Of a DNA stretch of 64,000 bases, positions 1-7,902 are shown one piece after another. The notes under the pieces were generated by a model that was not told where the DNA came from, ran no database searches, and was given only the letters and a program-made list of their open reading frames with translations. Each line of letters begins with the position of its first letter. Position 1 is the first letter of the stretch. The stretch is from Comamonas thiooxydans (lineage in GTDB: Bacteria > Pseudomonadota > Gammaproteobacteria > Burkholderiales > Burkholderiaceae_C): NCBI RefSeq assembly GCF_000964545.1, contig NZ_BBVD01000005.1, positions 124,001 to 188,000 on the forward strand, read 5' to 3'. Made by a program: the position numbers and the translations under genes.

Positions 1-2
1 CC

Positions 3-170
3 CTCTGGGGGAATCTCAAGGCATTGGACTTCAACCCGCAAACCGACAAGGTCAGGAAGCTTGAGCTGGGCGCAGACCAGAGCCATGCCTCTTCGGGCAA
101 TGCCACTGCAGAACTCGAGCCCTTGGCACCGTTTCAATTTCTGGGCATCCAAGGTCTGGCGGGCTTGTAA
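3..170 (+). CDS. 3' end of an unidentified gene
   Basis: An open frame enters the window at its left edge and stops at TAA 168-170, giving the last 55 residues of a protein (ending FLGIQGLAGL). The tail is acidic to neutral and has no motif I recognise. A hairpin follows at once, which fits a real gene end. The function cannot be assigned from this fragment. It could also be a chance frame, because no start or domain is visible. Confidence 0.45.
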   Translation, partial: LWGNLKALDFNPQTDKVRKLELGADQSHASSGNATAELEPLAPFQFLGIQGLAGL

Positions 171-172
171 AA

Positions 173-206
173 AGCGACCAGCGCTGATGCATCAGCGCTG
201 GTCGCT
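173..206 (-). terminator. 34-bp perfect palindrome between convergent genes
   Basis: The 34 bases form a perfect inverted repeat with no spacer, centred on ATGCAT, with arms starting AGCGACCAGCGC. Read on the minus strand the stem is followed by a run of T, so it should terminate the minus-strand DUF1232 gene. On the plus strand the T-run is missing. The core CCAGCGCTGATG resembles the AGCGC-type hairpin motif seen elsewhere in this window. Confidence 0.6.
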
Positions 207-226
207 ATGGTTGTAGTGATTGCAAC

Positions 227-508
227 TTAGCCGGCCTTGGTGCCCACGCGTTCGCGCAGTGACGCCAGAAGCTCGGCCGGCAAAAACCTGAAAGCCAGTT
301 GCAGCAGCAAAAAGCCAATCAGGCCATCGTCCAGCCATCCCAGAATGGGAATGCTGTCGGGTACGAAATCTATGGGGCTGACGATATAGAGCGCCGCCAG
401 CACGGTGACCAGCTTGGCCGCCTTGGGCGAACGCGGGTCCCGCAGCACGGCCCAGGCAAGCAGCAGCTCTTTGCGAAAGCGTGACAGCGCACGACCCAGT
501 TTCCACAT
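227..508 (-). CDS. DUF1232 (YkvA-type) small membrane protein
   Basis: This 93-residue protein belongs to the YkvA/DUF1232 family. The diagnostic segment LYIVSPIDFVPDSIP followed by LGWLDD lies in the middle, flanked by hydrophobic stretches that should form a membrane hairpin. The family's biochemical role is unknown. I chose the ATG at 508, three codons inside a GTG-started frame (517), because GGAG lies eight bases before it. The gene converges on the partial gene at the left edge and shares the palindromic terminator. Confidence 0.85.
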   Translation of the reverse strand: MWKLGRALSRFRKELLLAWAVLRDPRSPKAAKLVTVLAALYIVSPIDFVPDSIPILGWLDDGLIGFLLLQLAFRFLPAELLASLRERVGTKAG

Positions 509-626
509 AGTAGTCACTCCGGCAAAAGTGAAAAAACCGAATCTTCAGCTGCGGTCGAACTGGACGATGGCAAGAGCGAGGCATTGCCAGTCTGCCACAG
601 AATGTATCCAACAGCTGAAACCCCAA

Positions 627-659
627 AGCATCAATCCTTTTATCGAAAAGATTGATGCT
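627..659 (-). terminator. hairpin downstream of the GNAT gene
   Basis: Ten-base arms (AGCATCAATC and GATTGATGCT) pair perfectly and are extended by TTTT/AAAA with one bulged C around an ATCG loop. It sits 15 bases after the stop of the minus-strand acetyltransferase gene. The following T-run is poor, so this may be a weak terminator or only a 3' stabilising hairpin. Confidence 0.4.
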
Positions 660-673
660 GATTTGACAGCAAA

Positions 674-1207
674 TCAACCGTCGATCGGGTTTTCCGGCGT
701 CTGCAGCGTGAGCTGGTAGAAGGCCAGATCCAGCCAGCGGCCGAACTTGAAGCCCACCTGGGGCATCAGGCCCACGGACTCGAAACCCAACCGCTTGTGC
801 AGTGCAATGCTGCCCGCGTTGGCGGCGTCGATGGCACCGACGAGCACATGCACATCTCCACGCTGCCTGGCCTCGGCAATCAGCAGTTCCATCAATTGCT
901 GCCCCAAACCTCGGCCCCGGTGCTGTGGATGGACATAGACCGAATGCTCAACCGTGTACTTATAGGCGGGGTAGGCGCGAAAACCTCCCCAGCTGCAAAA
1001 GCCCAGCAACCGGCCTTGCGCATCCTCAATGCCGATGACGGGGAAGCCGCCTGCACGCTTGACATCGAACCAGCTGACCATGTTTTGTGTCGTGCGCGGC
1101 TGGTAGTCGTAGAGCGCCGTGGAATTGACGATGGCATCGTTGAAAATGTCCAGAATCGCAGCGGCGTGGCGTTCGTGCGTGCATTGCACGATGTTCAGAT
1201 CACTCAT
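674..1207 (-). CDS. GNAT N-acetyltransferase, phosphinothricin/methionine-sulfoximine type
   Basis: A 177-residue GCN5-related acetyltransferase, which transfers acetyl from acetyl-CoA to an amine. The acetyl-CoA pyrophosphate loop is seen as HRGRGLG at about residues 96-102, preceded by the beta-4 strand EHSVYVHP. IDAANAGSIALHKRLGFESVG near residues 126-146 is the usual motif B region. The overall order and length match the phosphinothricin/L-methionine sulfoximine acetyltransferases. The physiological substrate cannot be told from sequence; members often acetylate methionine sulfone or sulfoximine analogues. It is a single gene followed by a hairpin. Confidence 0.85.
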   Translation of the reverse strand: MSDLNIVQCTHERHAAAILDIFNDAIVNSTALYDYQPRTTQNMVSWFDVKRAGGFPVIGIEDAQGRLLGFCSWGGFRAYPAYKYTVEHSVYVHPQHRGRGLGQQLMELLIAEARQRGDVHVLVGAIDAANAGSIALHKRLGFESVGLMPQVGFKFGRWLDLAFYQLTLQTPENPIDG

Positions 1208-1279
1208 TTCTTGGCCTCAGGCACCCAAATCAGAGTCGGTATTATGGGCAAGGTCCAAGCAGTCGTGGCCTGCGCAGCG

Positions 1280-1308
1280 TTTAACTGCACAGGCGCGGGT
1301 GCTATAAG
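1280..1308 (+). promoter_or_regulatory. sigma-70-like promoter for molbindin operon
   Basis: TTTAAC at 1280-1285 and TATAAG at 1303-1308 are separated by exactly 17 bases. They lie about 45 bases upstream of the molbindin start, which itself has AGGAAA before its ATG. Spacing and position fit a housekeeping promoter for the molbindin/TrmO-like pair. No ModE-type site is evident. Confidence 0.5.
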
Positions 1309-1352
1309 AATAGATTCAGCTTCCTTCCCGCCGGTATTTTCAGGAAACCCTC

Positions 1353-1778
1353 ATGCAAAGCAGTGCACGCAACCAGTTCAAGGGAAGTGTCTCCCATATC
1401 AGCCACGGCATCGTCACCGATGAGGTCCAGATCCGTACCGAGCACAATGCGGAGCTGGTGGCGACCATCACGCATGGCAGTGCCGTCAGCCTGGGCCTGA
1501 AGGCCGGCAGTACGGTGATCGCCATGGTCAAGGCGCCGTCCGTGATGGTGGTGACAAATTGCGAAGGCGTGCGCTTCTCGGCGCGCAACCAGCTCAACGG
1601 CAAGATCACCCGAATCAAGCCCGGAGCGGTGAATGCCGAAGTGACCATAGATGCTCAGGGCCTGCAGGTGGTGGCCATGGTCACCCAGGAAAGCACCGAA
1701 AACCTGGGCCTTGCCGTGGGCAGGACGGCTACGGCCTTGTTCAAGGCTTCTCAGGTCGTGCTGGCGGTGCTGCCCTGA
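1353..1778 (+). CDS. molbindin: two tandem Mop/TOBE domains
   Basis: A 141-residue protein made of two Mop domains (roughly residues 5-68 and 75-139). Each begins with SARNQ.KG/NG.. and contains a GS..I or GR..TALFKAS segment, the hallmark of molbindins that bind molybdate or tungstate and buffer cytosolic oxyanion. There is no HTH or ATPase domain, so it is not ModE or ModC. It is cytosolic with no signal peptide. Its stop overlaps the next ATG by one base (TGATG), so the two proteins are probably translated together. The upstream promoter has consensus-like spacing. Confidence 0.9.
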   Translation: MQSSARNQFKGSVSHISHGIVTDEVQIRTEHNAELVATITHGSAVSLGLKAGSTVIAMVKAPSVMVVTNCEGVRFSARNQLNGKITRIKPGAVNAEVTIDAQGLQVVAMVTQESTENLGLAVGRTATALFKASQVVLAVLP

Positions 1779-2260
1779 TGAACGAATCCATTGTTCTGCA
1801 GCCCATAGGCCGTGTACACAGCCCGTTCAAGCATGCCGTGGGCATGCCCATACAGACCGTGGCTGCCCAGCAGCATGAGGGAAAGATCGAGGTTTTTGCA
1901 CCTTTTGCCGCAGGCTTGCGCGATGTGCAGGAGTTTCAATACCTGATCCTGCTCACGCACCTGCATGAGGCCACGGAAAAGCTGGAAGTCGTGCCCTTTA
2001 TGGACACCAGCAGCCATGGCGTTTTTGCCACAAGGGCACCGGCAAGACCCAACCGCATTGGTCTGTCCATTGTCGAGCTGCTTGGCATGGACGGATGCTG
2101 GCTGCATTTCCGCGGTAACGACATGCTGAATGGCACGCCCGTGCTCGACATCAAACCCTATGTACCGCAGCTGGATGTGCGCGAGACAGAACGCATAGGC
2201 TGGTTTGCCAGAGGGCTGGATCAGTTGCCGGGCAGACTCTCCGACGAGCGCATGCGTTAG
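1778..2260 (+). CDS. TrmO/TsaA-like SAM-dependent methyltransferase, short form
   Basis: The 160-residue product contains the conserved TsaA (PF01980-type) signatures FATRAPARPNRIGLSIVELL around residues 82-101 and GTPVLDIKPYVP around 122-133. TrmO enzymes N6-methylate the t6A37 base of tRNAs. This one lacks the C-terminal extension of the roughly 235-residue enterobacterial TrmO and resembles the short TsaA/VirR-type proteins. I took the ATG that overlaps the molbindin stop codon as the start; the frame is open further upstream inside molbindin but has no support there. The coupling to molbindin is unusual and may mean a role linked to molybdenum metabolism, which is inference. Confidence 0.8.
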   Translation: MNESIVLQPIGRVHSPFKHAVGMPIQTVAAQQHEGKIEVFAPFAAGLRDVQEFQYLILLTHLHEATEKLEVVPFMDTSSHGVFATRAPARPNRIGLSIVELLGMDGCWLHFRGNDMLNGTPVLDIKPYVPQLDVRETERIGWFARGLDQLPGRLSDERMR

Positions 2261-2341
2261 AAGCTATTTGTTTTCCGAGCTGGAACAGTTGATGCGTCTA
2301 GCTCCAAAGCGTATGCAGCTACTTGATGCATGGCATGGTAC

Positions 2342-3469
2342 CTAGCGCTCTTCGTACCTGCCGGTCACGCGCCCCTGGCTATCCGTCACCACACTGCTCT
2401 TGACCTGCCAGACCAGACCATCGAGTCCGGGCACGGTGTACTCGCCGTCGCGTCCCTTGACGGCCTGCTTCCAGGCCTGCATCTGAGCCTGGGTCAGGCT
2501 GAGCTTGAGTTCATGGTCGCTATGCCAGTCCAGCATCCCGCCTTCACTGTCGCCGGCAGGTACCAACTCCAGCGTGGAACCATCGCCTGCCAGAATCAGC
2601 GGACGACCATGGGGCAGGCGAGCAGGCAGCATGGCCTTGAGATCGCGCACGCCCAGGCTGCCCAGGCGAATCACGGTCTGGGGACTGCGCAGCAGACGCT
2701 TGCGATGACTGAAGCCAAGCACATCGTTGTAGAGCACGCACGTCTTGGAGCCTTCTCTGGCCGCCCCCGCATCGATGGCGGCCTGCATATCGGGCATGTC
2801 ATGCAGACTGGGCCGGGCCAGATCGGTGATCCACAGCGGCATATAACTCTGCAGGGACTGCAGCGCTCCCAGCACATTCCAGCGGCGTACCTCGCGCAAC
2901 TCGTCACTGGTCAACCCCACCAGCTGCAGAAACATCAGGTCACCATAGGGCGTGTGAATGGCCGCCAGCTCGGGATCCTGCACAAAGCCCATCTCGGTCA
3001 GCAGCGTGTCGGCATCGGCCTTGATCGGGCCGCTGGCCGTCATCCAGTGGCCGGGGGCCAGCACATTGCCGGTGCGAAATACATATCGAGCAATATTTTG
3101 CAAGAAGTTAACAGGCCAACTAGGCGGCTCCTGCTCGCTGGCGGCACGCATCAGCCTGAAGCTCAGCTCGAAACCATAGCCACTGGGCTTGCCTGGAGCG
3201 ATGTCGTAGCTGTCGTCCAGATCACCATACAGGTCGCTGAAGCCATAGCTGACATAGTGCCAGTGCGGCACGCCCTGCTCGCTGCGATAGACGCTGACGC
3301 CGTCCAGCGGCTCTTCTCCTCCAAGACGAAACTTGATCAGCGTCCCGAAATGCGCGGGCTGCTGGTCACCATAAACCGCCTGCAGCGCCCCATCGATTGC
3401 ATCCCATCCCTGGCTGCCCTCTTGCCCTTCAGCGTGGGTTTGAGAGTCGTAGGTTTCGCGGGAATTCAT
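2342..3469 (-). CDS. suppressor of fused (SUFU) domain protein
   Basis: The 375-residue product has the SUFU domain in its first half: the segment WDAIDGALQAVYG, HFGTLIKFRLGGEEPLDGVSVY and HWHYVSYGFSDLYG, followed by GFELSFRL and PVNFLQNIARYVF. In animals this fold regulates Hedgehog signalling; bacterial members are of unknown function and are sometimes linked to polymorphic toxin immunity. I chose the internal ATG at 3469 because AAGGAG lies nine bases upstream, whereas the longer frame has no ribosome site. There is no signal peptide or membrane segment. No toxin gene is adjacent, so an immunity role is not supported here. Confidence 0.85.
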   Translation of the reverse strand: MNSRETYDSQTHAEGQEGSQGWDAIDGALQAVYGDQQPAHFGTLIKFRLGGEEPLDGVSVYRSEQGVPHWHYVSYGFSDLYGDLDDSYDIAPGKPSGYGFELSFRLMRAASEQEPPSWPVNFLQNIARYVFRTGNVLAPGHWMTASGPIKADADTLLTEMGFVQDPELAAIHTPYGDLMFLQLVGLTSDELREVRRWNVLGALQSLQSYMPLWITDLARPSLHDMPDMQAAIDAGAAREGSKTCVLYNDVLGFSHRKRLLRSPQTVIRLGSLGVRDLKAMLPARLPHGRPLILAGDGSTLELVPAGDSEGGMLDWHSDHELKLSLTQAQMQAWKQAVKGRDGEYTVPGLDGLVWQVKSSVVTDSQGRVTGRYEER

Positions 3470-3568
3470 GGCCTTTTTCTCCTTTGCCCCAAGTATCAAG
3501 GCAGGCGAAAGCCGTTCGAGCGGGATTACAAACGGAGATGTGAGCGAGCGTTTCTGGCAACCATGCGT

Positions 3569-6019
3569 TCAGAAACCTCGGTCGACCCCTTTGATCTGCC
3601 ACCAGGCAGGCAACAGTGCGCGCACCTCGGCGCGCGCGAAGCGATCGTCCATCAGCACCAGAATGCCACGATCGTTCTCGCCGCGTATGACCCGGCCAGC
3701 CGCCTGCACCACCTTGCGCAAGCCCGGGTAAAGATAGGTGTAGTCATAGCTCAGCCCCACTCCCATGGCCTGATCCATGGCACGCTGCATGGCTTCGTTG
3801 ACAGGATTGAGCTGGGGCAGACCCAGCGTGGCAATAAAAGCACCGATCAGACGGCTGCCGGGCAGATCCACGCCTTCGGAAAATGCCCCGCCCAGCACGG
3901 CCAGCCCCAGGCCCTGACCACCCTCGACAAAGCGGGCCAGGAATTCGGCACGCCCGGCCTCGTCCATGCCACGCTGCTGCAGCCACAGCGGCAGTTGCGG
4001 CTGCAGCCGCTCCAGGGTGGCGGCCAATTGCTGCAGATAATCAAAGCTGCTGAGAAAACACAGATAGTTGCCGGGCTGACGCGCATATTGCTGCGCGATC
4101 AACTCGGCCATGGGGATCAGCGATGCCTCGCGATCCCGCCAGCGTGTCGATATATGGCGTGCGATATGTACCTGCAGCTGCCGGGCCGCAAACGGCGACG
4201 GGACATCCAGCCAGGCAGTATCGGCAGGCAGTCCCAGCAGGTCCCGGTAGAACTGGGGCGGACTCAGCGTGCCCGAAAACAGCACCGTGGCCTGTGCCGC
4301 CTCATGGCGTGACGCCAGATGCGGCGCGGGCACCACATTGCGAATGCACAGCGTGGATGCCGGCGTACGCACTCTGCCCGCACGCTGCGGCGGCGTGGCC
4401 AGTTGAATATCAAACAGCGCATGCGGCCCGAACTGATCGGCCAGTGCCTGAAAATGCAGCAGCTCCCAGTAAAAACCCAGCAAGGCATCATCGGCAAGTG
4501 CGGGCTGCCCCACTGCAGCTGCATGGCCGGCTATCTCCTGCTCAGCCAGCTGATCCGCTATTGCACCTACGGCCCGCTGCACGGTACCCAGCAGTGCATC
4601 AGGAATGCTCTCGTAGCTTTGGTAACTGGCCTGATCCTGGGCCTTGTTCAGCGCCTGCCACTGGCGCTGCATTGCATCGAGTGCCTTTTTGACAGCTCCG
4701 GTCGCGGCCTGGCGGGCCTGCGCCAGATCAAACTGGGACAGCGGTGCCGTGTACATGCTGCGCGCGCGCTCCAGCAGATTGTGTGCCTCGTCCACCAGCA
4801 CGCCCACACGCCACTCCTGTTGCAAGGCCAGCGCATGGAGCATGGAGGCACTGTCGTAGTAATAGTGGTAGTCGGCCACCACTACATCGGCCCAGCGCGC
4901 CAACTCCTGCGACAGGTAATAGGGGCAGATGCCATGTTCCAGGGCCAGAGTCCGTAACGATGGCGCATCCCATAGCGGCAGTTGCAGCGCCTGCTGCCTG
5001 GCCGCAGGCAGTCGGTCAAAGAAACCGCGCGCCAACGGACAGGACTCTCCATGGCAGGCCTTGTCGGGATGCTCGCAGGTCTTGTCGCGCGCCTGCATAT
5101 CCAGGATACGCAGTGGCACAACCGATGCCGATGCCGATGCCGATGCCGATGCCGATGCCGATGCCGATGCCGATGCCGATGCCGATGCCGATGCCGACAA
5201 AGCTTGCTGCAGCTGCCACAGTGCGTGCAGTGCCAGCCCATGTCCAGTCCCCTTGGCTGTGAGAAAGAACAGCTTGTCCAGCCCTGCTGAATCCGTGGCC
5301 CCCTTGCCCATGACGGCTCCCATGCTCTTGAGCAAGGGGAAAATCGTGGCCAAAGTCTTGCCGATACCGGTCGGGGCCTGGACCATCAGGCAACGACCTC
5401 CTTCGCTGGCATGGGCCGTGCGGTAGACGGCCACGGCCAGCTCCCGCTGCCCTGCTCTGAAGGCCGGCATGGGAAATCTCAGCTGCACCATGGCCTCATT
5501 ACGCGCCTGACGGTGGGCGGCCTCGCCGCGTGCCCAGACGAGATAGCTGGCACATTGCGATTCGAAAAAGGCTTGCAGTTCGGTGGCAGGACATTCCTCC
5601 ACCAGCACGGTCTCCTCTGCGCTGCCGATCTGGAAATAGACCAGCGCCAGCTTGATCCGCTCAAGACCGCGCTCCTGACACAGCAAATGACCATAGACCC
5701 TGGCCTGGGCCCAATGCAGTGCCCGATGATGGGGACGCACGCCGTCAAGCCGGCCCCGGTAGGTCTTGATCTCTTCGAGCTGCTGCTTCACGGCATCAAA
5801 GCCATCGGCCCGACCGCGAACCTGCAGCTCTTCGAACCAGCCGCTGAGCGCCAGCTCCGCCTCGTAGCCACCCACTTTGTCACGCCGTTTCTGCACCACG
5901 GCATGCCCTTCCATGCCCTCCAGCGCACTGGGCGCGGGCGTACAGCGCAGATCCAGATCGCCGCCGCGCGCCGTGAACTCGCACAGCGTGCGTACTGCCA
6001 CGCTAAGCGCAGGCTTCAT
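3569..6019 (-). CDS. PD-(D/E)xK nuclease - DinG/XPD-type Fe-S helicase fusion
   Basis: An 816-residue superfamily 2 DNA helicase. Residues about 1-170 look like a RecB/Cas4-type nuclease: D72 in GRADGFD, E83-x-K85 in EIKT and a Q105xxxY109 motif. Walker A (APTGIGKT) is at 215-222 and the DEAH box (VDEAHNL) near 400. Four cysteines in the Fe-S position (CEHPDKAC, ESC, then HGIC about 35 residues on) match XPD/DinG helicases. Between Walker A and the Fe-S site a Ser-Ala run of about 25 residues is encoded by a hexanucleotide repeat. The ATG at 6019 overlaps the stop of the FAN1-like gene (ATGA), so the pair is co-translated. A likely job is unwinding and resecting DNA at crosslinks or stalled forks. 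Confidence 0.88.
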   Translation of the reverse strand: MKPALSVAVRTLCEFTARGGDLDLRCTPAPSALEGMEGHAVVQKRRDKVGGYEAELALSGWFEELQVRGRADGFDAVKQQLEEIKTYRGRLDGVRPHHRALHWAQARVYGHLLCQERGLERIKLALVYFQIGSAEETVLVEECPATELQAFFESQCASYLVWARGEAAHRQARNEAMVQLRFPMPAFRAGQRELAVAVYRTAHASEGGRCLMVQAPTGIGKTLATIFPLLKSMGAVMGKGATDSAGLDKLFFLTAKGTGHGLALHALWQLQQALSASASASASASASASASASASASASVVPLRILDMQARDKTCEHPDKACHGESCPLARGFFDRLPAARQQALQLPLWDAPSLRTLALEHGICPYYLSQELARWADVVVADYHYYYDSASMLHALALQQEWRVGVLVDEAHNLLERARSMYTAPLSQFDLAQARQAATGAVKKALDAMQRQWQALNKAQDQASYQSYESIPDALLGTVQRAVGAIADQLAEQEIAGHAAAVGQPALADDALLGFYWELLHFQALADQFGPHALFDIQLATPPQRAGRVRTPASTLCIRNVVPAPHLASRHEAAQATVLFSGTLSPPQFYRDLLGLPADTAWLDVPSPFAARQLQVHIARHISTRWRDREASLIPMAELIAQQYARQPGNYLCFLSSFDYLQQLAATLERLQPQLPLWLQQRGMDEAGRAEFLARFVEGGQGLGLAVLGGAFSEGVDLPGSRLIGAFIATLGLPQLNPVNEAMQRAMDQAMGVGLSYDYTYLYPGLRKVVQAAGRVIRGENDRGILVLMDDRFARAEVRALLPAWWQIKGVDRGF
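5122..5193. repeat. 12 x CCGATG hexanucleotide tandem repeat
   Basis: Twelve perfect head-to-tail copies of CCGATG, plus a partial copy, lie inside the helicase gene. On the coding strand each copy is TCGGCA, Ser-Ala, giving a flexible linker. The unit is a multiple of three, so slippage would change linker length without shifting the frame. Confidence 0.97.
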
Positions 6020-7722
6020 GACGTGCCACCGTCGTCGCGCCACTGCACATGACAGACGCGCACAGGAATGCCCTGCTCCTTGCAGTAGGCCAGCCAGCGA
6101 ATCTGGTTGTCCTGCAGCTTGTCACCCGGCGCTTTGACTTCCACCAGCTCATAGCGTGCACCGGCATCGGACCGCAGGGGCCAGAAGCGCACCAGATCGG
6201 GAAAGCCGGTGCGGTTGGCCTTCAGGTCCAGCAACAGCCGCGCGAACAGAGTCCGCAGATGGGCCTCAGGCATGCAATCCAGCGCCAGCTCCAGCAGCTC
6301 TTGCGTCAATGAGCCCCAGAACACAAACGGTGACTGAACCCCTTGCTTGTCGACAAAACGCTGGCGAATCGTGGCCCGGTAGCAACCGTCCTCCAGCTCG
6401 GCCAGACAGGCATCAAACAGAGGCTGGCGGCGCAGCACAAAATCCGGTGCTCCCAGATCGGCCGGCCCACTCTGGAAGGGATGAAAAAACGCCCCCGGCA
6501 GCGGCGCAAAGATGGCGGGCCAGCACAGCAGACCGAATAGCGAGTTGACCAACGCATTCTCCACATAGAACACGGGCGCATCAGCACTATGCCAATGGGC
6601 TTGCAGCGCGTACTCCACCGCCATGGGCTGGGCGGGTCGGTCCAGCAGCACATCGCAGCGCAGGGCCGCCACGGCCGGGGCCAGAGCTGGCTGGCGCCCC
6701 GTGGCCCCCAGTCCCAGGCTGCGGCTCAGACGCGGCAGCATGCGCGCCACGCGCTGGCGCTCCTCCTCGCTTTCAGGCGCGGCTTGCGCCTGGCTGGCAA
6801 GGGCCAGTGCCTCATCAAAGCGCTGCATGCGCTCCAGCACGCGAATATGACGGTGGCGTGCACCCGCATAGCAGCTGGCCGTGTAGGCCTGAGCCGCCAG
6901 CGGCCAGTCCTGCAGCCTCTCGCACATCTGGCCAAGCTTCAGCAGAACCTTGGCCCGGCGCATGTCCAGCCATGGGTTCTCGCTATGATTTTCAATAAGC
7001 GCAGGCAGCAATTGTGCCGGCTCCACGCCTTCGTCGAGGTCCCGACGCCGGGCCGATATCTCCAGATAGAAGTCCAGATCTTCGCGGCGCTGAAATGCAC
7101 GCGAGTCAGCATCCAGCGCCACCGGCTCGTAGCGGAAAATACCGAGGTCGGCCAGCACGAACTCCGACCAGTCCTGGTAGAGATTGCCAAAGAACATCAG
7201 CCGCAGACGCTCTCCCAGCTCGTCCACCATGACGCGCCAGACAGGTTCCACGGCCTCGGGATGCCAGACGGCATACGGCCGAGGCTCGGGTTGCCTCTCA
7301 GCCAACAGTTGCAGCATCTCGGCCTTGCGCATCGAGGAGCACAGCTCAAAGCCAGTCAAGATCTGAAGCAGCTCGGGTTTGGTGTGCAGGCCGAATAGTT
7401 CGACCGCCTCCATGGGCTCGGTGGTACTGAGCCAGCCACGCTCCAGCAAAGGTGCTGCGGCGTCGCCCGTCACCGGAATCTCCTCGTAGGCCAGCTTGCT
7501 GGCTCGAAACCAGGGCCCGCGCCGCATCAGCATGCGTACCAGCAGCGCCCTGGAGTTCTGCGGCAAGCGCGCAAAGTCGGCAATGAAATCAGCCTCCTGC
7601 TCACTGAGCAGATCTCCATAGCGCTGCGCCAGCCAATCCAGCGCCTGCTGGAAGTTGTGCAGATAGTAGAAGCGGTGCGGCGGAAGAATGGCGGCCTGGG
7701 ATGCGGTCACGGTGACGCTCAC
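6016..7722 (-). CDS. FAN1-like VRR-NUC structure-specific nuclease
   Basis: The 568-residue product ends in a VRR-NUC domain (about residues 500-560) with GFPDL (D509) and ELVEVKAP (E528, K530), the PD-(D/E)xK site of FAN1 nucleases. The N-terminal part (HRFYYLHNF... then MRRGPWFRASKLAYEEI) matches the FAN1 SAP-like region and the middle is TPR-like. FAN1 proteins cut branched DNA and release interstrand crosslinks. The frame is open to 7869, but a LexA box covers 7765-7780, so ATG codons there would lie within the operator. I therefore prefer the GTG at 7722, although no good ribosome site is visible. It is followed by the helicase gene with a 4-base overlap. Confidence 0.88.
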   Translation of the reverse strand: MSVTVTASQAAILPPHRFYYLHNFQQALDWLAQRYGDLLSEQEADFIADFARLPQNSRALLVRMLMRRGPWFRASKLAYEEIPVTGDAAAPLLERGWLSTTEPMEAVELFGLHTKPELLQILTGFELCSSMRKAEMLQLLAERQPEPRPYAVWHPEAVEPVWRVMVDELGERLRLMFFGNLYQDWSEFVLADLGIFRYEPVALDADSRAFQRREDLDFYLEISARRRDLDEGVEPAQLLPALIENHSENPWLDMRRAKVLLKLGQMCERLQDWPLAAQAYTASCYAGARHRHIRVLERMQRFDEALALASQAQAAPESEEERQRVARMLPRLSRSLGLGATGRQPALAPAVAALRCDVLLDRPAQPMAVEYALQAHWHSADAPVFYVENALVNSLFGLLCWPAIFAPLPGAFFHPFQSGPADLGAPDFVLRRQPLFDACLAELEDGCYRATIRQRFVDKQGVQSPFVFWGSLTQELLELALDCMPEAHLRTLFARLLLDLKANRTGFPDLVRFWPLRSDAGARYELVEVKAPGDKLQDNQIRWLAYCKEQGIPVRVCHVQWRDDGGTS

Positions 7723-7764
7723 AAAATGCTCGGGGAAAAGACGGCTGGATGCCGACCATGAAAC

Positions 7765-7780
7765 CTGTATTTTCATACAG
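7765..7780 (-). promoter_or_regulatory. LexA (SOS) box upstream of the FAN1/helicase operon
   Basis: The sequence is CTGTAT-TTTC-ATACAG, a perfect 6-base inverted repeat matching the CTGT-N8-ACAG LexA consensus. It lies 43 bases before the preferred GTG start of the FAN1-like gene, in the spacer shared with the divergent AhpD-like gene. Confidence 0.75.
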
Positions 7781-7902
7781 CCCATAAGTCCCTGCAGACT
7801 CCTCCGAACCCAGGATTGCCGATCAGCGGCCGAAACGCTTGCGACTTGAATGCCCGGTGACAGTGGCACACAATCAATGCTTCATTCAACAAGGAGCAGG
7901 CA

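Noticed and set aside
2330..4312. 660-codon plus-strand frame
   Set aside because: It is antisense to the SUFU and helicase genes, both of which have clear domains and ribosome sites; high GC makes long antisense frames common.
5122..5193. phase-variable on/off switch
   Set aside because: The unit is six bases, so copy changes keep the frame; only linker length can vary.
5122..5193. CRISPR array
   Set aside because: The repeat has no spacers and is a simple coding tandem repeat; no cas genes are in the window.
4744..5426. frames encoding repeated Met-Pro, Ala-Asp, Gly-Ile or Arg-His
   Set aside because: They arise from the CCGATG hexanucleotide read in the wrong frames; the helicase frame is the real one.
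6016..7869. long form of the FAN1-like gene (617 residues)
   Set aside because: Its first 50 codons run through the LexA box and do not look conserved.
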